Shown here: one piece after another, positions 1-7,642 of the stretch
Layout: every line of letters begins with the position of its first letter
Numbering within the stretch: position 1 is the stretch's first letter
Translations under genes and position numbers: made by a program
Notes under the pieces: generated by a model
Seen by the model: the letters and a program-made list of their open reading frames with translations, nothing else
What the model was told of the DNA's origin: nothing
Database searches by the model: none
Source: Stenotrophomonas sp. WZN-1
Lineage (GTDB): Bacteria > Pseudomonadota > Gammaproteobacteria > Xanthomonadales > Xanthomonadaceae
DNA: 64,000 nt
Reading direction: 5' to 3'
Assembly: GCF_002192255.1 (NCBI RefSeq)
Contig: NZ_CP021768.1
Coordinates: forward strand, 452,001 to 516,000

Positions 1-345
1 CCATTGCAGCGTTGCGGTCTGGTCGGCCTTGCCGGGCACCTGCAGGTGCACCTGGCGATCACCGGCTGGCGTGGTGGCGACCTGCTTCACCTCCATCGGC
101 GGCAGCGGAACCGCCGGCGTGCGTGCGGCAACCTTGCCGTTGCGCTCGCTGGCCTTGAACGGTGCCTTCGACAGTTCGGACAGGCCCGCCGATGCAGCGA
201 GGGGGACCGAGACCACGATCAGCGAGGTGATCAGCACGCTCGCCTCACTGCTGTTCAACTGCGGCGCGGCGCCGGCATGGACGGTGGGCACCAGCAGCGC
301 CGAGAGCAGCAGGGCAGAAGCGGGAACGCGCAGGCAACGGAGCAT
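1..345 (-). CDS. Exported hypothetical protein, 3' end outside the window
   Basis: The reading frame begins with ATG at 345, preceded by a strong AGGAGG ribosome site, and runs off the left edge. The first ~25 residues form a signal peptide (MLRCLRVPASALLLSALLVP, then VHAGAAP), followed by a short hydrophobic stretch (SVLITSLIVVSVPLAASAGL). I do not recognise a family. It is the last visible gene of a co-directional set with the exported protein at 378-881 and the DUF2145 gene at 901-1752; gaps are 20-35 bp, so they are probably one operon for an envelope function. Confidence 0.7.
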   Translation of the reverse strand, partial: MLRCLRVPASALLLSALLVPTVHAGAAPQLNSSEASVLITSLIVVSVPLAASAGLSELSKAPFKASERNGKVAARTPAVPLPPMEVKQVATTPAGDRQVHLQVPGKADQTATLQW

Positions 346-377
346 GGAGACCTCCTGGTCAACGTGGGGACGGCGGC

Positions 378-881
378 TCAGCGCCGGTTATCGAAAATGT
401 CGCGCGGGCCGGTGGCCTCGGGCAGGTATTCCAGTGGGCGGCCCTGGTTGTCCTTCAGCTGCCAGCCCTGGTCGGCGCCGGTCGGTTCGAAGTTCACGGT
501 CTGGCCCACGGTGAACTGCACGGCGGGATCGCCAACGCCGCGCGGGTACTGCATCGAGGCGGTGTTCTGCGGGTTGTTGGCATCACGCAGCAGCACTTCG
601 CGGCGGCCGTCGACGGTGGTGGCGATCCCGCTCACCTCCATCTGTGGCAGCTTGATCTGCTGCGGTCGGGCCAGCGGCTGGCCCGCCTCGGCGGCATCCT
701 GGGCTTCCTCCGCCGCCGCTGCGCGGGCCGAGGCCACCATCTGCGTGGACATCTCCAGGCTCGGCCCCTGCGGGCCCGGGTCGTGGATGATCACGATGCG
801 GCGCTCGGCGTGCGCGGCCGATGACCAGGCCAGCGCGCTGACGATCAGCATCGATACCAGGGAGTTGTGCAGCAGGCGCAT
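378..881 (-). CDS. Exported hypothetical protein (167 aa)
   Basis: I chose the ATG at 881 because an AAGGAG site lies just upstream and the protein then begins with a clean signal peptide (MRLLHNSLVSMLIVSALAWS, cleavage near AHAERR). A longer in-frame start at 923 would overlap the upstream DUF2145 gene and hide the signal. The mature part is polar, with an alanine/glutamate-rich helix and a C-terminal half (QFTVGQTVNFEPTGADQGWQ) that looks like a small beta domain. No family was recognised. It lies between two other exported proteins and is probably co-transcribed with them. Confidence 0.7.
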   Translation of the reverse strand: MRLLHNSLVSMLIVSALAWSSAAHAERRIVIIHDPGPQGPSLEMSTQMVASARAAAAEEAQDAAEAGQPLARPQQIKLPQMEVSGIATTVDGRREVLLRDANNPQNTASMQYPRGVGDPAVQFTVGQTVNFEPTGADQGWQLKDNQGRPLEYLPEATGPRDIFDNRR

Positions 882-900
882 GTCGTTCTCCTTGCGGGAT

Positions 901-1752
901 TCAGGGCGAGGCTGCGGCGGCACCGGCCACCGGCACGTGGGGGATCACCAGTTCCTGCAGCAGCTGGCTGCGCTGGTGCAGGAAGTCGAACACCGATTCC
1001 ACCGTCACCACCGAATAGTTGCCGGAGATGCGCTCGCCGGCCGGATGGTCGGTGGTGGTGGCGTTGGCCACGAACAGGCGCGCACCCACGCGCTTGCCGA
1101 GGCCGATATGCAGCACGCTGGGCTGGTACTTCTGTTGGCGCAGCCACTGCTGCGCCTGTTCGCGCTTGACGATGGCCGGCGCGCCTTCGGCCTGCGCCAT
1201 CGCCGCGGCCAGCACCTCCAGCACCCACTGGTTGGAGTTCTGGTAGTCGGTGGCAAACGGGTAGGCGACCACGTTGTACTTGGTTTCGTGCAGCGCCTTG
1301 GGCTGGATCGAGGGCGACACCAGCATCGCTTTCAACGCCGCACGCAACGGCGCCGACGGTACACCGATGCGCAGGTCGGTGTGGCCGCCGCTCTCGCCGA
1401 CGAAGTTGCCCAGGCCCTCGTGGTACAGCTGCGAGCTGTCGGTCTTGCAGCGGTTGAGCAGGTGCATCGCGCGCCAGCGGCCGTCGTCCTCGCGCAGCAG
1501 GAAGGCCAGGTGGCTGTGGCGCAGGCCATAGCGGCTCAGGTCCTGGCCACCGCGCGCGGCCACCACCACGTCCACGTCGGGCAGCGCGTCGAGACGCTCG
1601 GCGGTGGTCCAGGCCACGTCCAGCATTGCCGCCTGCGACGCCACGCTCGGGTAGCGCTCGCGGCACTCGGTGCTGTTGGCCCAAGCGGGTGCGGTCGCCA
1701 GCAGGCTGGCGATCAGCAGCGCGGCGCGGGGCAGGCGGGAAAAACAATCCAT
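901..1752 (-). CDS. DUF2145 family exported protein
   Basis: This 283-residue protein has a signal peptide (cleavage after APAWA) and the layout of the DUF2145 family: an early SRYGLRHSHLAFLLRE segment, then LLNRCKTDSSQLYHEGLGNF, then a C-terminal half with ATDYQNSNQWVLE and KYQPS. Conserved Cys, Asn, Gln and His residues (HSH, NRC, YQNSNQW) suggest a papain/NlpC-like hydrolase fold, but that is inference. Function is unknown. The two downstream exported proteins probably act with it. Confidence 0.8.
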   Translation of the reverse strand: MDCFSRLPRAALLIASLLATAPAWANSTECRERYPSVASQAAMLDVAWTTAERLDALPDVDVVVAARGGQDLSRYGLRHSHLAFLLREDDGRWRAMHLLNRCKTDSSQLYHEGLGNFVGESGGHTDLRIGVPSAPLRAALKAMLVSPSIQPKALHETKYNVVAYPFATDYQNSNQWVLEVLAAAMAQAEGAPAIVKREQAQQWLRQQKYQPSVLHIGLGKRVGARLFVANATTTDHPAGERISGNYSVVTVESVFDFLHQRSQLLQELVIPHVPVAGAAAASP

Positions 1753-1800
1753 GTCGGTACCTTCAACGGCGGGCAGGCCCGCGCGCCGATCATACGCTGC

Positions 1801-2031
1801 TCAGCGCAGCGGGCGATCCACGCCCTTGCGCTGGAGTTCCCTGTCGCAGGCATCGCTGATCGGGGCGATCGGCAGCGGTGGGCGCTCGCCCGTCTTCGGA
1901 TCTCGCAGCGCTGGCTGATCGCGGTATGCATCCAGCTGCTGCTGGCACTGGTAAGAAATCGGGTCCAGCTCGGTGGGCGTGGTGGAGCAGGCAGCGAGCA
2001 GGGCCAGGGGCAGCAGGAGCAGGGTGCGCAT
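1801..2031 (-). CDS. Small lipoprotein (76 aa)
   Basis: The N-terminus MRTLLLLPLALLAACSTTPT has a lipobox ending LAAC, so the mature protein should be lipid-anchored at the cysteine. The rest is polar and contains two cysteines (QCQQQ and DACDRE) that could form a disulfide. No family was recognised. It stands alone on the minus strand between the ELM1-like gene and the DUF2145 gene. Confidence 0.65.
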   Translation of the reverse strand: MRTLLLLPLALLAACSTTPTELDPISYQCQQQLDAYRDQPALRDPKTGERPPLPIAPISDACDRELQRKGVDRPLR

Positions 2032-2114
2032 GAAGACGTTCAGCGTGATGGGGGAAGCTGGACTCTAACGGTGCGGGCAGATCGAAATGTTCAGAAATCG
2101 CTGCGCGGCCGGCA

Positions 2115-3080
2115 CTACCCCAATGCCAGCCGCGCTTTCACTTCGGCCGCGATCCGCGCGGTCTCGCGCAGTGGCTCGATGCGGTCGTACTGCCAGTCCA
2201 GCCAGTGCGCCTGCAATCGCCCGCGCTCGCGCAGCTGTTGCTGGAAGCGCGCCAGCCGCCCCTGCACGGTATCGGCCAGCGCCACCATCACCGGCATGCG
2301 AGTGGCACAAGCTTCAGAGAGCAGGTTCACCGAATCGGGCGAGACCACCACGCGGTTGGCCCAGCCGAGCAGGCCGCCATAGGGATTGGTGCCGTCGCCC
2401 CCATCGCCCCAGATCACGTGTGGCAGGTCGGCGAACTTCGCGCGCAGGATCTCCGCCAAGGCCGGCGGCGTGCGCCGCGAGGTGGTCGCCAGCAGGCTGC
2501 CGCCTTCGCTGCGGATCTGGTCGGCCAGCGCCTGGAACACGCCGACCATCGCCGTCTCATCCCACGGCGCCAGCGGTGTCGGGCCGCCCACCAGCAACGC
2601 GGTGCGCGGACCGGGCAGGGTACTGAAGCCAGCGAACGCGGCGCGGCCCCAGGCCAGCCAGTCATCGTCCACCGGGTTGAGGCTGCCGAGCAGGGTCAGC
2701 ACGTTGCTGCCGCGCAGGGCATCGTGTTCGGGCACCACCACCACATCCCAGTGACGCGCGCCGATGCGCGGGTCGAGGATCTGCACCACCTGGCTGCCAC
2801 GTGCGCGCAGCACGCGCAGTGCGCCAGCGGCTTGTCGGCCACAACCGATCGCCAGCGCCGGAGCGTCGGCAGCCAGCGTCGCGAAGGCCTCGCCGTAGCC
2901 GTTCACATCACCGGGCAGGCGCCGCGGCGACAGCCAGCGCCAGGGCGCGCGTGGCTGCAGCAGCAGCGGCCGATGGGTGCCCTGGCGCAGCGCCGAGGCC
3001 AGCGCGACCGCTTGGCGGACATTGCCCGCACGGCCGTCCGTGACCGTCCAGGGCGCGCTCGATCGTTTCACCATTGGCAT
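2115..3080 (-). CDS. ELM1-like (mitochondrial fission ELM1 family) protein
   Basis: The 321-residue protein starts with WTVTDGRAGNVRQAVALA, the typical opening of the ELM1/DUF1022 family, and carries IGCGRQAAGALRVLRARGSQVVQILDPR and, late, WANRVVVSPDSVNLLSEACATRMPV. These recall GT-B glycosyltransferase-like folds; in plants ELM1 acts in mitochondrial fission, while the bacterial role is unknown and often linked to envelope sugars. It is transcribed away from the nitroreductase gene at 3201, so 3081-3200 should hold divergent promoters. Confidence 0.85.
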   Translation of the reverse strand: MPMVKRSSAPWTVTDGRAGNVRQAVALASALRQGTHRPLLLQPRAPWRWLSPRRLPGDVNGYGEAFATLAADAPALAIGCGRQAAGALRVLRARGSQVVQILDPRIGARHWDVVVVPEHDALRGSNVLTLLGSLNPVDDDWLAWGRAAFAGFSTLPGPRTALLVGGPTPLAPWDETAMVGVFQALADQIRSEGGSLLATTSRRTPPALAEILRAKFADLPHVIWGDGGDGTNPYGGLLGWANRVVVSPDSVNLLSEACATRMPVMVALADTVQGRLARFQQQLRERGRLQAHWLDWQYDRIEPLRETARIAAEVKARLALG

Positions 3081-3200
3081 TAATTCGTTTCAGCCCTGCT
3101 GGGTGTTGCAACAGTCGCGACACTCTACACTGCGGCTCGTCGATTCGCCCCGCGCCGCCCGCGGGCACTGACTTCCCTTAGCCGCCCTGGAGATCCACCG

Positions 3201-3791
3201 ATGTCCCACGCGCTCGACGCTGCTGCCCTCGATCAGCTGTTCCGCACTGCCCGTACCCAGAACGCCTTCCTCGACAAGCCGGTCCCGGCCAGCCTGCTGC
3301 AGGAACTGTACGACCTGGTGAAGTGGGGCCCGACCGCGGCCAACACCACGCCGGCCCGCTTCGTCTTCGTCACCTCGAAGGAAGCCAAGGACAAGCTGGC
3401 CCCGGCCCTGTCCGAAGGCAACCTGGCCAAGACCATGGCCGCCCCGGTCACCGCCATCATCGGCTTCGACCTGGACTTCCACGAGAAGCTGCCGTACCTG
3501 TTCCCGCACACCGATGCCAAGGCCTGGTTCGACGGCCCGCAGGAAGGCCGCCACGAAGCCGCCATCCGCAACGGCAGCCTGCAGGGTGCCTACCTGATCC
3601 TGGCCGCGCGCGCGCTGGGCCTGGATGCCGGCCCGATGTCCGGCTTCGATGCGGCCAAGGTGGATGAAGCCTTCTTCGCCGGCACCTCCATCAAGTCGAA
3701 TTTCCTGGTCAACCTGGGTTACGGTGACCCGGCGGGCCTGTTCCCGCGTCTGCCGCGCCTGTCGTTCGACGAAGCGGCGCGCATCGCGTAA
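3201..3791 (+). CDS. Malonic semialdehyde reductase (RutE/HadB-like nitroreductase)
   Basis: A 196-residue FMN-dependent nitroreductase-family oxidoreductase that matches RutE-like proteins over its whole length: [10 protein letters not shown] near the start, [22 protein letters not shown] (FMN-binding serine/threonine region), then [17 protein letters not shown] and [11 protein letters not shown]. RutE reduces malonic semialdehyde to 3-hydroxypropionate in pyrimidine breakdown, but no other rut genes are nearby, so here it may act on other small aldehydes or quinones. The start ATG has GGAGATCCACCG just upstream. A YceI lipoprotein gene follows 75 bp downstream. Confidence 0.9.
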   Translation: MSHALDAAALDQLFRTARTQNAFLDKPVPASLLQELYDLVKWGPTAANTTPARFVFVTSKEAKDKLAPALSEGNLAKTMAAPVTAIIGFDLDFHEKLPYLFPHTDAKAWFDGPQEGRHEAAIRNGSLQGAYLILAARALGLDAGPMSGFDAAKVDEAFFAGTSIKSNFLVNLGYGDPAGLFPRLPRLSFDEAARIA

Positions 3792-3866
3792 GTCGCTGTA
3801 TCGATTCCGGGCCGCCCCCTTGGCGGTCCCTGCTGTACCCACCCTACGATCCGGAGAGTTCCTGAG

Positions 3867-4574
3867 ATGAGCGCCACCCGTAAACTGCTGCTGCCGCTGG
3901 CCCTGACCCTGGCCATCGCCGCCTGCTCCAAGCCGGCCGACACCGCTGCCCCGGCCGCCGATGCTGCCGCCCCGGCCACCACCGAACAGGCTGCCACCCC
4001 GGCTGCCGATGCCGCCGCCGCTGCGCCGGCCGCTGAAGCGATCAAGATCGCCTCGGGCACCTACAAGTTGGACCCGACCCACACCGACGTGCTGGCGCAG
4101 TGGAGCCACTTCGGCTTCTCCAACCCGAGCGCGCACTTCGGCAACGTCGAAGGCACCCTGGTGTACAACGCCGAAGACGTGACCAAGTCCACCGTGGAAG
4201 TGAAGCTGCCGCTGAGCGGCCTGAACAGCTTCACCGCCAAGTTCGACGAGCACCTGAAGAGCGCCGACTTCTTCGACGCCGCCAAGTTCGCCGATGCCAC
4301 CTTCAAGAGCACCAAGGTGGAAGCCGCTGGCACCAACAAGCTGACCGTTACCGGCGACCTGACCATCAAGGGCATCACCAAGCCGGTCACCCTGGACGTC
4401 ACCGTCAACGGCGGCGGCGAGCACCCGATGGCCAAGGTTCCGGCCGCCGGCTTCGATGCCACCACCACCCTGAAGCGCAGCGATTTCGGCGTCGGCGCGT
4501 ATGCTCCGAACGTCAGCGATGAAGTGAAGATCCGCATCACCACCGAAGCCACCGGCGAAAAGCCGGCTGCTTGA
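3867..4574 (+). CDS. YceI family lipoprotein
   Basis: The protein (235 aa) opens with MSATRKLLLPLALTLAIAAC, a lipoprotein signal with Cys at residue 20. A ~35-residue Ala/Pro-rich linker (TAAPAADAAAPATTEQA) then leads into a complete YceI beta-barrel domain: YKLDPTHTDVLAQWSHFGFS, LSGLNSFTAKFDEHLKSADFFDA, and GDLTIKGITKPVTLDVTVNG. YceI proteins bind polyisoprenoid-like lipids in the periplasm and are often stress- or pH-induced. The membrane anchor and low-complexity linker suggest the barrel is held away from the membrane. A terminator follows. Confidence 0.9.
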   Translation: MSATRKLLLPLALTLAIAACSKPADTAAPAADAAAPATTEQAATPAADAAAAAPAAEAIKIASGTYKLDPTHTDVLAQWSHFGFSNPSAHFGNVEGTLVYNAEDVTKSTVEVKLPLSGLNSFTAKFDEHLKSADFFDAAKFADATFKSTKVEAAGTNKLTVTGDLTIKGITKPVTLDVTVNGGGEHPMAKVPAAGFDATTTLKRSDFGVGAYAPNVSDEVKIRITTEATGEKPAA

Positions 4575-4604
4575 TGCACCCAACTCACTCGTCGTGAGAA
4601 GGCA

Positions 4605-4635
4605 GAAGGCCCGCTGAAAAGCGGGCCTTCTTTTT
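4605..4635 (+). terminator. Rho-independent terminator after the YceI gene
   Basis: A 10-bp perfect stem (GAAGGCCCGC / GCGGGCCTTC) with a TGAAAA loop is followed directly by TTTTT. Confidence 0.9.
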
Positions 4636-4654
4636 GGGTTCGGGGGAACACGCG

Positions 4655-4901
4655 TTGGTAGATGCCAACCTTGGTTGGCGCACAAGCACTCCGCAGGCCA
4701 ACCAAGGTTGGCCACTACCGGTTCGTGCAGGGCCGGAGAGTGCTTTGGTAGGTGCCAACCTTGGTTGGCACACGGGCACTCTGCAGGCCAACCAAGGTTG
4801 GCCACTACCGGTTCGTGCAGGGCCGGAGAGTGCTTTGGTAGGTGCCAACCTTGGTTGGCGCACGGGCGCTCTGCGGGCCAACCAAGGTTGGCCACTACCG
4901 G
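4655..4901. repeat. Three tandem 90-bp units of paired SMAG/REP palindromes
   Basis: The motif TTGGTAGGTGCCAACCTTGG recurs at 4655 (one base different), 4745 and 4835, exactly 90 bp apart. Each unit contains one palindrome starting GTAG (GCCAACCTTGGTTGGC) and a facing one ending CACTAC (GGCCAACCAAGGTTGGCC), so each can form two hairpins or one long cruciform. This is the inverted-dimer form of REP/SMAG elements, here amplified in tandem. Confidence 0.85.
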
Positions 4902-4911
4902 GTACGCGCGC

Positions 4912-5313
4912 TCAGCGCAGCGCGCCCAACCAAGCCCCACACGCTTCGCTCGGGCTCTGCTTGGCCTTCACCGCCAGCCCGCTCACGCGCACGAAGGTCT
5001 GCGCGGCCTGTGCCACCACCTGGCGTGCGATCAGCGCCGCCTGCTTGGTCGCGGCCTGCTGCTTGCGCAGCTGCACGATGTTGATCGACGGCCGACCGAC
5101 CGGTGCGTACTTCTGGTCGCGGCGCAGCACGTCGGCCACCTGCGCCACTTCGAATTCGGCCTGCAGGTAACGGTGCTGTGCCTCCACCAGCTCACGCAGC
5201 GGTACGCGCAGGGCAGCGGTGTCGGCGAAGGCAGCCAGTGCGGTATCGCAGGCGGCGTCATCGGCAAAGCGGGTACGCAGCGCGTCCACGCTGGCCAGGG
5301 TCAGTTTGGCCAT
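4912..5313 (-). CDS. Hypothetical cytoplasmic protein (133 aa)
   Basis: The protein MAKLTLASVDALRTRFADDA... has no signal peptide or membrane segment. It is largely helical, with heptad-like stretches (LVEAQHRYLQAEFEVAQVADVLRRD and RKQQAATKQAALIARQVVAQAAQTF). I know no family. It is bracketed by two REP arrays (4655-4901 and 5396-5668) and has no obvious partner. Confidence 0.6.
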   Translation of the reverse strand: MAKLTLASVDALRTRFADDAACDTALAAFADTAALRVPLRELVEAQHRYLQAEFEVAQVADVLRRDQKYAPVGRPSINIVQLRKQQAATKQAALIARQVVAQAAQTFVRVSGLAVKAKQSPSEACGAWLGALR

Positions 5314-5395
5314 GTGGGCCTCGTTGCTGCAGGAAAGGAGCGCGATTGTCGCATTGCTTGCCGGCTGATGCGTTGAACCGGGCGGCGAAATCCCT

Positions 5396-5668
5396 GTAGA
5401 GCCGAGCCCATGCTCGGCTCATCGCGCGCAGCGCGAGGGTTCTCCGATGGCGGAACGAAAAGCAGCCGAGCGTGGGCTCGGCTCTACACGGGCGTGCGGA
5501 CCAACGGTCCGCACCTACCCAAGATGTTGCATGACCGATGGTGGAACCCCTGTAGAGTCGAGCCATGCTCGACTCATCGCGCGCAGCGCGATGGCGGACC
5601 CAAAAGCAGCCGAGCGTGGGCTCGGCTCTACACGGTCAAGGGCGTGCGGACCAACGGTCCGCACCTAC
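5396..5668. repeat. SMAG/REP cluster, two copies of a three-palindrome block
   Basis: Six palindromes occur here: GTAG-type at 5396-5421 and 5552-5574 (GCCGAGC / GTCGAGC arms), CTAC-ended at 5463-5487 and 5608-5631 (GCCGAGCGTGGGCTCGGC), and CTAC-ended at 5494-5518 and 5644-5668 (GTGCGGACCAACGGTCCGCAC). The order of three is repeated with a shift of about 145-156 bp, so a composite block was duplicated. It fills the gap between two minus-strand genes. Confidence 0.85.
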
Positions 5669-5678
5669 CGTCTTTTGC

Positions 5679-6476
5679 TCAATCGCCGTCGGTTTCGTCC
5701 GGGTGGGCCTTCCAGTAGCCGGTCGAGCGGATCCAGTCGCGCGGCACGCCCAGGTGCCCTTCGATGAACTTGCGCATCATCCGCGCGCGGCGCGATTCGG
5801 TGGCGATCCAGTAGAAGGCATCGCCGTCCGGTGCTTCGAAGTCGGTCAGCATGTCTTCCAGCAGCGTGCTGCTGGCCGCCGGGAAGCCGTTGCGCTCCAG
5901 CCAGTGGATGCGCACGTTCTCGTACTGCGGCAGGTCCTGGCGCTCGGCCTCATCACTCACTTCGATGAAGGCCTGCACCTCGGCGCCGTCCGGCAGCACG
6001 TCCAGCCAGCGGGCGATGGCCGGCAGCGCGGTTTCGTCGCCGATCAGCACGTAAGCGTCGTAACTGTCGGCCACCACGAACGAGCCACGCGGGCCGCCGA
6101 TCACCAGCACGTCGCCGGCCTGCGCCTGCTCGGCCCACGGCCCGGCGATGCCCTGGTCGTGCAGCACGAAGTCGATGGCCAGCTCGCCGGTTTCGTGGTC
6201 CCACCAGCGCGGGGTGTAGTCGCGCGACGGCGAGGGCTCCTTGCCGGCCGGGTAGCTGCGGCCTTCAGCGGTCAGCACCGGCAGCACCATCTCGCCGCTG
6301 CTGTTGGGGAAGAACAGCTTGATGTGGTCGTCGGCGCCGGGCGAATCGAAACCGGCCAGATCGTCGCCGCCCAGCACCACGCGGCGCATGTGCGGGGTGA
6401 CTTCTTCGGTGCGCAGCACGGTCAGTTCACGGAAGCGCACATCCAGGCGCAGGCGCGTGTTGTTGTGTTCGGTCAT
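5679..6476 (-). CDS. Siderophore-interacting protein (NADPH-dependent ferric-chelate reductase, YqjH/ViuB-like)
   Basis: This 265-residue protein has the siderophore-interacting flavoreductase layout: FAD-binding barrel with HMRRVVLGGDDLAGF and SYPAGKEPSPSRDYTPRWWD (RxYT motif), then IDFVLHDQGIAGPWAEQAQAGDVL, and an NAD(P)-binding half (YVLIGDETALPAIARWL). It should reduce ferric siderophores in the cytoplasm to release iron. It lies 60 bp downstream of, and in the same direction as, a PadR regulator. This recalls E. coli yqjH/yqjI, where the PadR-type YqjI controls the reductase YqjH, though there the genes are divergent. Confidence 0.9.
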   Translation of the reverse strand: MTEHNNTRLRLDVRFRELTVLRTEEVTPHMRRVVLGGDDLAGFDSPGADDHIKLFFPNSSGEMVLPVLTAEGRSYPAGKEPSPSRDYTPRWWDHETGELAIDFVLHDQGIAGPWAEQAQAGDVLVIGGPRGSFVVADSYDAYVLIGDETALPAIARWLDVLPDGAEVQAFIEVSDEAERQDLPQYENVRIHWLERNGFPAASSTLLEDMLTDFEAPDGDAFYWIATESRRARMMRKFIEGHLGVPRDWIRSTGYWKAHPDETDGD

Positions 6477-6536
6477 GGGGATACCTGCAAAGGTGTCGCG
6501 CGGGGGCGCGCGGCATGGGGGAGGACCTGGCTGGAT

Positions 6537-7097
6537 TCAGTCTGGCTGGGTCGTTGAAAGTGGTGATGCCTCGCTACCGGCGGTACCGTTCAGCAGGGCC
6601 GAGGCCCGCGTCAGCAGCGCCGCCACCTCGTCCGCCTCACCCTCGGCCCAGCGGCCGTGGTGGTGCACCAACGCCCGCTTGAACTCGCGCAGGGCCGTGG
6701 CCAGCGGCGGCGGCAGCGAGGCCTTGGTGATCTCGCGGGCACGGTCGAAGGCGCGTCGCTGCGCCAAGCGCACCTGGGTGCGCTGCACCTTCAGCTCGAA
6801 CTCGCCGGCGGTGGTGATGCGGAAGATCCGCTTGCCGTCCACTTCCTCGGCTTCGATCCAGCCAGCCTGCTCGAAGCTGGCCAGCAGCGGGTACATGGTG
6901 CCGGCGCTGGGCGTGTAGGCCTGCATGAACTGGTTGCTGATCAGCTGCATCAGCTCGTAGCCATGGCGCGGCTGCTCGCCGATCAGGGCCAGCACCAGCA
7001 GGCGCAGGTCGCCGCGGCTCAGCACGCGCGGCTGGCCATTGCGGCGCGGCACCGCCGGATCGGTGGAACGGGCTCTGGGAGAAGCGGTACGGCTCAT
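6537..7097 (-). CDS. PadR family transcriptional regulator
   Basis: The PadR winged-helix domain is clear: LRLLVLALIGEQPRHGYELMQLI, then GTMYPLLASFEQAGWIEAEEVDGKRIFRITTAGE, followed by a helical dimerisation tail. I chose ATG at 7097 (MSRTASPRARS); a longer frame to 7154 would run through the palindromic operator. The C-terminal part (LVHHHGRWAEGE) carries a His triplet that could bind metal, as metal sensing is known for YqjI, but this is inference. It probably represses itself and the downstream siderophore reductase through the CGATATATCG boxes. Confidence 0.9.
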   Translation of the reverse strand: MSRTASPRARSTDPAVPRRNGQPRVLSRGDLRLLVLALIGEQPRHGYELMQLISNQFMQAYTPSAGTMYPLLASFEQAGWIEAEEVDGKRIFRITTAGEFELKVQRTQVRLAQRRAFDRAREITKASLPPPLATALREFKRALVHHHGRWAEGEADEVAALLTRASALLNGTAGSEASPLSTTQPD

Positions 7098-7099
7098 TT

Positions 7100-7136
7100 C
7101 GATATATCGGTAAACGAGTGTGCAAACGATATATCG
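7100..7136. promoter_or_regulatory. Twin CGATATATCG palindromes, likely PadR operator
   Basis: The perfect 10-bp palindrome CGATATATCG occurs at 7100-7109 and 7127-7136, 27 bp apart, directly upstream of the padR start. Position and symmetry suggest the autoregulatory binding site; the regulator is inferred only from proximity. Confidence 0.6.
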
Positions 7137-7209
7137 ATACATCGAAGCCGGCAATCATCGATCCGGCCACAAGCAGTTCCGTTTTGGGCCACGGCGGGAC
7201 GCGCGCACA

Positions 7210-7237
7210 GCAAAAGGGGCGCCCCCTGCGAGGCGCC
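7210..7237 (-). terminator. Minus-strand intrinsic terminator with no gene upstream of it
   Basis: Read on the minus strand, the stem GGGGCGCC / GGCGCCCC (8 bp) is followed by TTTT. On the plus strand no T-run follows. It would end a transcript coming from 7240-7640, where no protein gene is apparent. Confidence 0.55.
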
Positions 7238-7642
7238 CCGGCGATGCTGTGGAAGGGAGCAGGGCCGCCAGGCCCATCACTCGCGGCCCACGCTGGACCC
7301 AGGGTGGGCACCAATCCAGAGGCAGGTGCGACATGTTGTCGCCGGTTCAGTACGCCCGCCCGGGGCACACCTACGCCGGTGCCGGAGTTGCCCTACAACC
7401 GTCATCGGCAGCAGTAACACTGCGTCCTGCGCATGGGCGCAGCGGTCCGGAAGCGACACCCTGCGCGGCCGCCAAGCCCCGCCAATGCGCCCTCGCAGGG
7501 CCCGGCAAGCCCCTTGCGGACACTGGCCGGTTGCATCCATACGCCTGCGTAGCCAAGTGACGAAAGCCCTTGGTGCGCTACACTTTGCGGTCTAGAAATC
7601 TATACAACAGTCGCGCGCGTGCGTGCGGTTATGGGAGCGCTA
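7238..7642. other. aceE upstream region, no supported protein gene
   Basis: About 400 bp of G+C-rich sequence separate the padR operator and minus-strand terminator from aceE. Short frames on both strands are unlike protein and lack good starts. The stretch should hold the aceE promoter; it may also encode a minus-strand small RNA ending at 7210. Confidence 0.4.

Noticed and set aside
4..2382. 792-residue plus-strand open frame over five minus-strand genes
   Set aside because: Arg/His/Gly-rich shadow frame; the minus strand carries signal peptides, ribosome sites and recognised families.
3090..4940. 616-residue minus-strand frame opposite the nitroreductase and YceI genes
   Set aside because: It runs through the REP array and terminator and mirrors two well-supported genes.
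7238..7600. Region tested by eye for 6S RNA, RNase P RNA, SRP RNA and tmRNA
   Set aside because: None of the conserved sequence blocks of these RNAs could be found.
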